In this document: in pieces, positions 56,358-64,000 of the stretch
How positions within the stretch are numbered: position 1 is the stretch's first letter
How the letters are laid out: each line of letters opens with the position of its first letter
Assembly (NCBI GenBank): GCA_022925895.1
Contig: JAKSYS010000277.1
Location: 1-64,000, forward strand
DNA length: 64,000 nt
Direction: 5' to 3'
DNA from: Fragilaria crotonensis
Lineage: Eukaryota; Bacillariophyta; Fragilariophyceae; Fragilariales; Fragilariaceae
Made by a program: the position numbers and the translations under genes
Notes under the pieces: model-generated
The model's database searches: none
What the model was told of the DNA's origin: nothing
What the model saw: only the letters and a program-made list of their open reading frames with translations

Positions 56358-57932
56358 TTACCGCGCTGTTGCTCCGGCGAGGCCACCGCCTTCTAATGTA
56401 GCGTATGACTCATCCAAGAAGAGGTGCGACGCAGCACGCACTTCGGCAGTCGCTAACTTCTCCTTTCTCTTACTGTCATCCTTGAATTCACCTTTTCGGT
56501 TACCCGTGCCCTTACTGTACACCGAAGATACCCGAATGATATTGTCGATCTCCTCTTGGGAAAGTTCGACCCCGAACTTGTTCGGAATAATGTCCTTGTA
56601 TAGAATATCCGGAAGATTCACATAATTTACTGGCGTTCCAAGATGAGGTTCTCGCTGCATGGCTGCGACTGCAGCTTCGGTAATGGTCGCCAAGTGTAGA
56701 GCACAGTACTCCTCATCCGACAAATCAACGATCCGTTTTCCTTTCTCGTGTGCAAGGTCCGCCGCAACGTCACTCTTAAATTTCCGCGGACGGACACAGT
56801 TGGCAGACCTGGGACCCATTGCAAGCTGCGACATCATCACTTGGACGGGATCTCGATACACGAATATCCAAGGAGTGCTCGGGAAGGCGTGTTGAAAGAC
56901 TTCAATGTTGCGTGTTCCAATCGACTGAATCTTGAAAAAGACTCGCGACTCCACAGGATCCGTGGTGCGACTCATCAAGTAGACGGTATCTGCAAGTATC
57001 TGTGCAGCTTGCTCGAGGGAACAGTGGCTGTAAGTTTCACCACAAATGGTCTTGAGCGCTGCTAGCGGAGGGGCGGATTCACTGTAGACACGATTCTGGG
57101 CGGGATTCATTGCCGCCAAAGCATTCGCTACAAGAGTGCTTCCGCAGCGACTCTCATGAAACACGACGCCCGATAAGTCCAAGACGCTGACAAAGTTGCT
57201 CATCGAGTCGTGTAATCTTGCCAGAGTCGCAAAGGTTTTGAGGTCCGCCTTGTAATGAACGCCATCTTTGCAACCAGGGCTCGCCTCCACAAGAAACCTG
57301 AACATGGGTACTAAGAACGGAAAACGAGCAAAGACAAAGATCAGACAGTGTTCAAGGGAAATTGTCATTTCCATATTCGTACGCGACTCACCAGAAGAGG
57401 GATCCTTCTTATGGAGCGAAGTCAAGCATGCAGAACTCGGCGGTGATTCCTGCGTAGGAATCATCTTCAGCTTCGTCTAATTCGTCATAGTCCACTTCAA
57501 GATCTATCAGGTGATATTTCCCCGACAGCAGAGGCTTGTTCTCCTCAGGATTTTCAAGGCTCAATTCGATCATGAGATCTTCCTCCTCGGAAGGGTCTTC
57601 TTCCTCGGCAACGACTTTCGGCTTCTTCCTTGTTTCCACTTTCATTTTCCTTTCGGCAGTGCGGATCTGCCTGATCCTGTCGCCAAAGCGAGGGCGAGGC
57701 ACACATGAGAATCAGGTGCGAGATCTAGACTCGCTAGAATCAAGTCACCGTCAAGCACTTACTCTCGAGGAGGAGGAGGATTCACACTATTTCCATGCTT
57801 TCCTTGACCAACACCAAGAAGAAAAAGACCAAAGCCAGTCACTGCAAAAACAAGCAGAATTGTTGTGAGCCGCCTGACAAACAGTTTTCTCGCTGCGCGG
57901 CCATTGTTCCCTTTGACTGAAACGGTGGTCAT
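56358..57932 (-). CDS. Golgi-type membrane sulfotransferase, one in-frame stop
   Basis: Three exons on the minus strand fit GT-AG and phase: 57763-57932, 57392-57676 and 57297-56358, with introns of 86 and 94 bp. Exon 1 starts M-T-T-V-S-V-K-G and has one transmembrane helix (L-L-V-F-A-V-T-G-F-G-L-F-L-L-G), a type II Golgi anchor. Exon 2 is an acidic stem. Exon 3 has the PAPS sites: E-S-R-C-G-S-T-L-V-A-N (5'-phosphosulfate loop) and W-I-F-V-Y-R-D-P-V-Q-V (3'-phosphate site). An in-frame TAA at 57409-57411, 17 bases before the exon 2 donor, interrupts an otherwise consistent model of about 464 codons. It may be an error, a null allele, or a sign that the exon 2 donor lies elsewhere. Exon 3 alone is open to 57464. 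It probably sulfates a glycan or secreted protein. Confidence 0.75.
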
Positions 57933-58325
57933 GTTTCAAGGTTTAGCGTAGTGATGCGATAGGCAATGACAATGCACAAATGTAGAGCAGGTCTCCCTTC
58001 GCTTGCCGATCGCTGATGCGTTTCGCTTTGGTCGTGCATCGTGCAGCGTGCAGCGTACAGTCGACACTGCGCGAGGTATGAACTCCGCGTAGGATGTGAT
58101 AGCACCTGGGAATCCGAACTCAGAATACAGAATACACTACCTGGTACCACCGTACAAGTATCTGTGCAGTGGAGTACTGGTACACAAATAAAAGCTCATC
58201 AGAATACCAAGTACTAGTAGTATACACTGTATGCATACACCAGTGCGGAGTGTTTTGAGATTCCAGCTACTACTCCAGTACACTCAACCTGTGTTATGAC
58301 CGTATCGTACAACACAAGCGTATAG
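57933..58325. other. Intergenic with GTAC motifs
   Basis: About 390 bp upstream of the sulfotransferase and left of the hAT element. GTAC motifs at 58140-58240. The last 8 bp (58318-58325, GCGTATAG) are the left target duplication. Confidence 0.55.
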
Positions 58326-59067
58326 CAGGGTTGGGAAAAACCACTACTCGTTATTTTGCCGAAAGTGGTTTTTGCAAAAACCATCCAAAAACCACCGAAA
58401 AACCACCCAAAAACCACTAAAACCACTTGAAAAACCACTTTGCGTGTTAAAATCACGTAGTAAAGTCTTGCCACGTAGAAAAAGTACCGTCATTGTCGTA
58501 GCAGTGACATCAACAATCACCTGCAAACTAGTTGATGACTTGCATTCAGCAACACAACCACTATAACTCCATACATCATGCTGTGAATCATAAGATTGGC
58601 AATCACTGTCAATTTCATCAATATCAATGGGTTGGGCAAGGTTCCTCCTTATCAAATCATGCAATAATTCGCAACTAAATACTGCGATCATGACAGATCA
58701 TCATTTCCAGGCTCCATCTTCACTCCATTGGCAGCATTTGAATGGACAAGTGCTGGAGGTTGTGTGCAAACACCTGAACACAGCAATACAAGAAATGTGA
58801 TCAGTTACACTCTCAGTGGCGCGTGGTCATTGAACAGGTGAGTTACGATGCCTACGTACAATTACTATGCAAGTGTAGTTAGACTACTGGTACTGTGTGT
58901 CAGTATGACGGTGTGGGCCTCACTTTACGTACGAGGTCTGCTATTTAATTAGCAAAAACCACTTTTTAGCTCGAACTAGAAAAACCACTTAAATTTTGGG
59001 AAAGTTGTTTTTGGGGGGTTTAAACCCAAAAACCACTTCGAGCAAAAACCACACCTTGCCAACCCTG
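58326..59067. mobile_element. hAT-type non-autonomous DNA transposon (MITE)
   Basis: A 742-bp element with terminal inverted repeats starting CAGGGTTGG (58326 onward) and ending CCAACCCTG (to 59067). It is flanked by a perfect 8-bp target duplication, GCGTATAG, at 58318-58325 and 59068-59075. Both 8 bp and CAGGG ends are hallmarks of the hAT superfamily. Subterminal regions share a GAAGTGGTTTTTG-like block about 30-50 bp from each tip. They are crowded with AAAAACCAC units (left 58335-58440, right 58950-59055), likely transposase-binding repeats. No transposase frame is present; the longest ORF (58344-58691, minus) is made largely of the repeats. It depends on an autonomous relative elsewhere. 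Confidence 0.88.
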
Positions 59068-60237
59068 GCGTATAGGGATATTCGAGTACTGGAGTACTTA
59101 CAGATAAGACGTAGGCCAAACTGCAGTAGGCGTACTAGCGCACATAGTACACTACACCATAGCCTACAGCCTTAGTTGCTACGTAGTCGGAGTATGATGG
59201 ACCAAGGACAGCCAGTAGTACCATACTACTGGCGGGAAATTACTGTACCTGGATGGAGAATCGATCACTCACTTTTCTCATGAGTGATCGAATCGATGGC
59301 AATGGTGATGTTACATCTGCCTAACCATTTTTTCGCTACACCTTGTGAGCCGAGTAAAAACACAAAATACGACACTATATTATAGCAATGTATGTGTCGG
59401 TACAACAATTGTACAACCATTACAACAACAAACGCGATCCTGCGATCCTGCAACCGGCGCCGCCGCCAAAAATCATCAAAAAAAAAAAAAAAAAATCACA
59501 CATCACAAACGCATCAAGCTATGCTAACAAAACTAGCGATCAAGCTATCAACCAAACAACCCAATCTACAACTTTTGTAAACGAATACATTAGTCCGGAG
59601 TAGTAGTGCAACAACAAATAAACATCATTGTGAATTCACAATGATGGCGCCACAATCATAAAACTCAAACAAACCGAGTCATGTACTCAAAAAGATCTCT
59701 ATCTGTAAAAAGACATTTCAAACACACACCGAATGTACCAAAATACGAGCAATCTAAACACGCAGACATCCCAAAACACTAAATAGCCAACGTGTAATTT
59801 ATACATGCAACAGGAAACCAATATATCCTACCCAACAAAAATAGTACAACGTACTTCCATATACAGCTTAAGTACACTACCTAAATAGCATACCTACACC
59901 TCTAAACAGACGAAGTGGTACCCGAAATACAATGGAAAACTAAGACCACAATGACCGCAAAAACAAAACATTAAAAATCAAGAGATTTATCGTCTGTGTG
60001 ACTAAATATGCATGCACACCTATAATTACTGAACCATTTCCAAACAACCCCAAACCCACTTCGAATTCCAGTCCCAAAGATACAACAAACATTCTACCCT
60101 GTTTTGTACACCAAAGTACTACTAGAAAGCAAAGCCATTTACACACCCATGTATAAAGTGAATTTCATGCACACAAAAAAAGTAATCTCAGCAACCTCCC
60201 GTCTAAACTCCAAAATACAACAAAACCTCGTTCAACC
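59068..60237. other. A+C-skewed non-coding stretch
   Basis: About 1.17 kb. From about 59340 the plus strand becomes rich in A and C and poor in G. It includes a run of about 17 A (59479-59495) and a 24-bp perfect palindrome at 59623-59646. No gene is seen until 60238. Confidence 0.5.
59623..59646. repeat. 24-bp perfect palindrome
   Basis: The half-site CATCATTGTGAA is followed immediately by its exact reverse complement, with no spacer. It could form a cruciform or a hairpin, or be a dimer binding site. Confidence 0.95.
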
Positions 60238-60498
60238 ATGTTGACAGTCGAAACCAACGTTCCTAACCCTGCCACCGCAGAACCCACCCTCCGTGACCTA
60301 GCTCACCAAGCCGCCAGCGATGCGAAGCTCAACAGTTTGCTCATGCTTACGAACCCGATCCATCCAAGGCACTCCGCGTTGCAACAACTCTATCCAAAGA
60401 CTTCCCAGCGGACACCCGTCTCGCCAACCTTTGCGACAGTGGACTTGTCAACCAAATGGCCTTTCTCATGGACGTCCCAAACGGACCAGCTACGCTAG
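60238..60498 (+). CDS. Hypothetical ORF in A+C-skewed region
   Basis: 86 codons from an ATG preceded by A/C-rich sequence. The opening residues (M-L-T-V-E-T-N-V-P-N) are hydrophilic, and there is no signal peptide or known domain. Codons are strongly C-ending and G-poor, like the following ORF and unlike the rest of the window. I recognise no family. It may not be an independent gene. Confidence 0.35.
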   Translation: MLTVETNVPNPATAEPTLRDLAHQAASDAKLNSLLMLTNPIHPRHSALQQLYPKTSQRTPVSPTFATVDLSTKWPFSWTSQTDQLR

Positions 60499-61004
60499 CT
60501 ATCCTCTCCTGTCCTTTTCCAACCGCAAAAGGAACCGAAGCCGTCTTCGCTGGCTCTCTTGGAGATGCCATGGATGTAATCTGCCCTGTCACCATCCGCA
60601 TGCGAGACGTCAAAGGCCAGTGTATTACCATCGCACCTATGACGAGCCTTCCTACCCTCCTCAGCATGGCAATCTCTACATCCGACCCATTGAACGAAGA
60701 AGGCCCCGATCCCGAGGAAGGAACCGTCGCAGATCCTCCAGGACCAGACCGCCTTGGCATCGAAATCAGTGACCCAACTGACACTCCATGCATCACCCTG
60801 ATCCCCAAAATCTTCCCACTCACGGGAGGATACAGCATTCCAACAGCTAACATCATCGATGTTACAGCCACCGATACAATCCGAAACCTCCCAGGCTCAC
60901 CAAACCTCGACGAATTCCATCTTTGGTATGAATCTATGAGGTACGGAGTAGTTAACCTCAAAAACTACTCCATCCAAGCACGTGATACACTCTTCACCAT
61001 CTAA
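60456..61004 (+). CDS. Hypothetical 182-residue protein, unknown family
   Basis: Open frame M-A-F-L-M-D-V-P-N-G-P to a TAA at 61004. It is Pro/Thr/Ile-rich with an acidic centre (E-E-G-P-D-P-E-E-G), no transmembrane helix, and no motif I can name. The predicted character is beta-rich and globular. Codon choice is dominated by C at the third position and the coding strand is depleted in G, unlike neighbours. Downstream is AT-rich. Horizontal or mobile origin is possible but only inferred from composition. Confidence 0.5.
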   Translation: MAFLMDVPNGPATLAILSCPFPTAKGTEAVFAGSLGDAMDVICPVTIRMRDVKGQCITIAPMTSLPTLLSMAISTSDPLNEEGPDPEEGTVADPPGPDRLGIEISDPTDTPCITLIPKIFPLTGGYSIPTANIIDVTATDTIRNLPGSPNLDEFHLWYESMRYGVVNLKNYSIQARDTLFTI

Positions 61005-61434
61005 AAAGCAAGACCTGAATTCGTGTCACATATCCCTATTTTTTGTTTGGATTTATACGAATTAAATTATGCATAGATCCGTACAAAATAATGCCACATT
61101 ATTGTTCACGTACTAGTTTTTTTTTCGTATTCCGTACTTTTGTATGCACATGTTCCGAAGTCCAGAATTCGGAATCCAACAAAATACTCTTTGATACACC
61201 CGAGTTCTAATTGATGGATTCGGTATAATTTAGAATACGGAATCCTAAGTTTCTTCTCACGAAACAACGTAATCTAATCAGGCGTACTCCTGATCTTTCG
61301 TCGCTAGTTAATCCTTAATTTTGCATTTCATATTCCTTTACTTAGCACCGCCTGATTATGTTGTATCGTACTGTCTATTTATGAAGTGGTGTGTGGTAAA
61401 TATCTGCATCTTAATCAATATTAAAATAATCACA
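61005..61434. other. AT-rich intergenic
   Basis: About 430 bp between convergent ORFs. It has short imperfect repeats of GGAATCC and GATTCGG around 61160-61250 and no gene. Confidence 0.45.
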
Positions 61435-62887
61435 TTATAAAGGCACAATGCAGTCTGGATTTTCATTTGTGCACAGCACGGTGTCAATACATCCCATATC
61501 ATCTCGTGGCATCGCTTTGCGCTTACGGTTGTTTGCACGTCGTGGATTTGGTTTCACAACACGTTGGCGCTCAAAAAACATTCAGCAATTGATTATTAAA
61601 CATCACTCCACGCGAAATCCTGTCTTCTTTCACGGAATCGTAGAGCTCATTAAACTTATTCATGCCATCTTCAGTCCATCCAATCCCAGCTACACCATTA
61701 GTATCGTTGCGTTGTTTTCGTGACAATGTATACTTTGGTGCCTACCATTGCACCAAGTGTTAGCTTTGTAGCATGCTTGCGATATTGTCACGCAGCAATC
61801 AAGAACTTACCACAATCGCGGGGACCTGACCCGCAACAGCGTTAACATGTGCTTGAATCTGTAACGAAGTATCGGCCATATTTATAGCAATGTGTTAGCA
61901 CGGCAATCGAACAAAATCAAAACATTGCACTTTATCGTCATACCTTTGATTGTTCCAATGCCAATTCAGACATCCATGTCTCTGTGTAATTTAGTAACAC
62001 AAGAAGCATAAAGGCTTCGTCGCTTAACGAGAACACATATTCATTGAAAACACAAGCATCGGAACGACAATAACTCATCATGTTAGCCTTGTCATTCCAA
62101 TTACTGTGTCCCACAATGCAAGGCGCATAGATATCAATTAAATGAACATAATGAACCAAATTGTCTCGCATAGCTAACATGTAGTCCATATCGGCATTTT
62201 GACCATTGTTGACTTTAAAGTGCGGTATCTTACCACACATGCCGTCTGCGTTGACACAACAAAACCAAGCGTTAGTCATATGATTGCACTCGAGCCATTC
62301 ATAAAATTGTACGTACCTCTGAATCTTAAGCGCATGTTTTTGATGACGTTGTTGCGACGATCTGTGTGAGTACAAACAACAAGTTTACGCATGTCTGCCC
62401 ACCAGTATTCATCAACGTCTTCTGTCGCTACATTGCAATTAGCAACAATCATCGAACAAACGGTGCCACGTCTTAAATCATATAAACCATGCAAGTCTTT
62501 TTAAAAAATTTGAGACGACTGAACAACTTTGTTTTGACACACTCTTTCACCATCATGCGTTGCGCGCAATTGTGTTTTGAAGCTGCATGTTAAGCGGAAG
62601 AGGATGAGGAGGAACCATTGCAACATTTCCAGGCATTAACGCACGCTCTGTTTCTCCGCCGTCTCGCATTGATGGCATGGGAGAATAACCAGTCATGATC
62701 GGCGTTACTTGGTGTTGTTGTTGATGATATAGTACTTTTGATCACTTTGCACGGCCTCAGCAACTGCGCAATCATTTCGTCTCGACATATACAACATGTT
62801 TTTGGTAAGTATCGAAGGCAGTTCATCATCCAAAACGGATGATGGGTCCAGTTGACCGCGATGATGCATTCCGTTCATCTGAAGCAA
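61435..62887 (-). CDS. Multi-exon gene of unknown family, possibly transposon-derived
   Basis: Four minus-strand exons can be placed with matching phase: a 5' part ending at 62317, then 61944-62245, 61811-61858 and 61435-61741. The introns are 71, 85 and 69 bp, all GT-AG. The 5' part includes E-D-V-D-E-Y-W-W-A-D-M-R-K and D-R-R-N-N-V-I-K. The middle exon has G-H-S-N-W-N-D-K-A. The last exon has G-I-G-W-T-E-D-G-M-N-K-F-N-E-L and V-K-E-D-R, then a basic tail (K-P-N-P-R-R-A-N-N-R-K-R-K). G-W-T-x-x-G-x-x-x-F-N-E-L-x-x-x-V-K-x-D-R is reminiscent of multicopy stramenopile ORFs, which makes a transposon link possible. A T-run in the last exon and a few 5' sites (62480-62720) shift frame by one base. 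Upstream frames reach an ATG near 62887. Confidence 0.55.
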
Positions 62888-64000
62888 ACTTGCGTTTTAT
62901 GAACTCATGTAAACGTGCTGTAGTAAGTCTTTATAATTCCACGATTAATGCAAACTCATTCAAACATTGATCATTTCATCCAACGTAGATATATGTTGTA
63001 TGACAACATGTGGTTTGTTGCATGTATAAATGTGAACCAAAACACGTGTTGTGGTTCAAACAAAAGTTACGACTTACGATTTATTTGAAAGTCAAACCTT
63101 AATTGCGTGCCGCGCATTATTTAAATTTGAACATTGTTTCCCGCATTAAAATCTCAGTAATAAATTGATGGCACTGTGAACTGGTTCCGTGCTAAGAACA
63201 AAAAACGGTAAATTAAATTAACGTGCTGCCGCTGTATTCAACGTAGAACAAGATACTGGATTCACACGATTCAACGCTACTTCCGTGAAAGTAATCTAGT
63301 AGTTTGCATCAAATGTTTTCATTGCCCTTTTTTACTATCGTTGAGTTCTTAGTAAGTACTTTACTTCGGCCGGTACTTCTACTGGTCTGCAATACGACTG
63401 TATTGTTCTTACTTTTACTTTGATTGCTCGCCGTCTCGCTAATGCGTAATACAGACGTGTTCATTGTTAGACAATTTTGTGTAACCTATGTGGGCCTCTG
63501 CAGATGCGGCATCACAATAGGATAAACACATTGCTGCTGTACCGGTCGTTCCATATGTTGGCGGTTGTCGTATATGGTGGTTAGCTGTCGTGTGATTGCT
63601 TATTGTTCCATCGTTCTTTTTCGCGTAGCAAATGGCTTTGAAATTCTTCATTTTGTATTTGCCATTGTTTTTGCTACTGCGGTTATATCACGGAATCAAC
63701 CGTTGTGTTGCAATTGTGTTTCGATGCATCGTTACTTGGTGTGGTTTCGGTGTTGATAGTGATACTCGTCTTGTAGGCGTGCCGTTATATATATGTCGCA
63801 ATTCAATTTGCTTTTGCTGTTAAACAAACCGCCAAGGCTCCTCGAGAACGCAAATGGAACTGACGATCTTGGGGCTGCGGGCATCGAACCACTGCGGTCC
63901 CTGCTAGTTAATGCACCTCAAAACCTGCGTTTGTGTGAAGAAGTAGTATAAACCTTCTCGGTACATTATCCGTTAAATCGATGTTAACATGACGTTAAAC
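62888..64000. other. AT-rich, nothing assigned
   Basis: About 1.1 kb at the window end. Short ORFs only. Near 63875-63910 the minus strand has GGTTCGATGCC, like a tRNA B box, but no cloverleaf can be drawn. Confidence 0.4.

Noticed and set aside
63875-63960. tRNA gene or tRNA-derived SINE on the minus strand (GGTTCGATGCC B-box-like)
   Set aside because: The T stem does not pair, no matching 5' acceptor strand is present, and no A box is convincing.

Overview
The window looks like nuclear DNA of a diatom, probably a pennate one; I cannot name the species. The evidence is: short GT-AG introns (about 68-260 bp) in many genes; a plastid-type presequence with an A-F-A-P cleavage motif (52410-53060); helicase-associated (HA) repeat and duplicated basic-aromatic domain proteins of a kind typical of diatoms; a Copia-type retroelement; and compact gene spacing with many tail-to-tail pairs. 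Intergenic DNA is saturated with GTAC-containing palindromes (such as GTACTAGTAC and ACCTGGTACC), which thin out in the last 5 kb.

Layout. 0.2-4.6 kb: nicastrin-like gene (+) and NOP2 rRNA methyltransferase (-). 5.0-8.6 kb: a weak small-gene candidate, a TRM7/FTSJ1 tRNA methyltransferase (-) and a SET-domain gene (+). 9.3-14 kb: UBC7/UBE2G-type E2 (+) and a large STAND/AAA ATPase (-). 14-16.7 kb: gene-poor, with a tandem duplication. 16.7-20.5 kb: LITAF-domain gene (+), HA-repeat gene (-) and NSUN5-like RNA methyltransferase (-), whose 5' end is duplicated at 21.8 kb. 22.3-27.3 kb: unconventional myosin (+). 27.7-30.3 kb: a young, broken, non-autonomous Copia element with near-identical LTRs and a 6-bp target duplication. 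30.8-34.0 kb: two membrane-anchored JmjC/cupin paralogues arranged tail to tail. 34.7-38.7 kb: purple acid phosphatase (+) and CRAL-TRIO protein (-). 38.8-42.2 kb: a possible secreted Cys-rich gene and a duplicated-domain protein. 44.2-49.4 kb: TARBP1/Trm3-type tRNA Gm18 methyltransferase. 50-52.2 kb: ARM-repeat protein. 52.4-54.9 kb: divergent pair of a plastid-targeted coiled-coil protein and a cytochrome P450 without a normal ExxR motif. 55.6-57.9 kb: AP-2 sigma subunit and a Golgi-type sulfotransferase. 58.3-59.1 kb: a hAT-type MITE with a perfect 8-bp target duplication. 59.3-64 kb: different composition (A+C-skewed, then AT-rich), with unclassified ORFs and one multi-exon gene of unknown family.

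Functionally, four different RNA methyltransferases (NOP2, TRM7, NSUN5-like, TARBP1) lie within 47 kb, but on different strands and far apart, so I see no operon-like logic. Many conserved genes (nicastrin, myosin, phosphatase, NSUN5, STAND ATPase, NOP2) carry single-base frame breaks, often in short homopolymers, while others (P450, SET, TRM7, AP-2 sigma, TARBP1, ARM) are clean. Uncorrected long-read indels are the simplest explanation; decay of individual genes is the alternative. All gene identities are from reading motifs by eye, without database searches.
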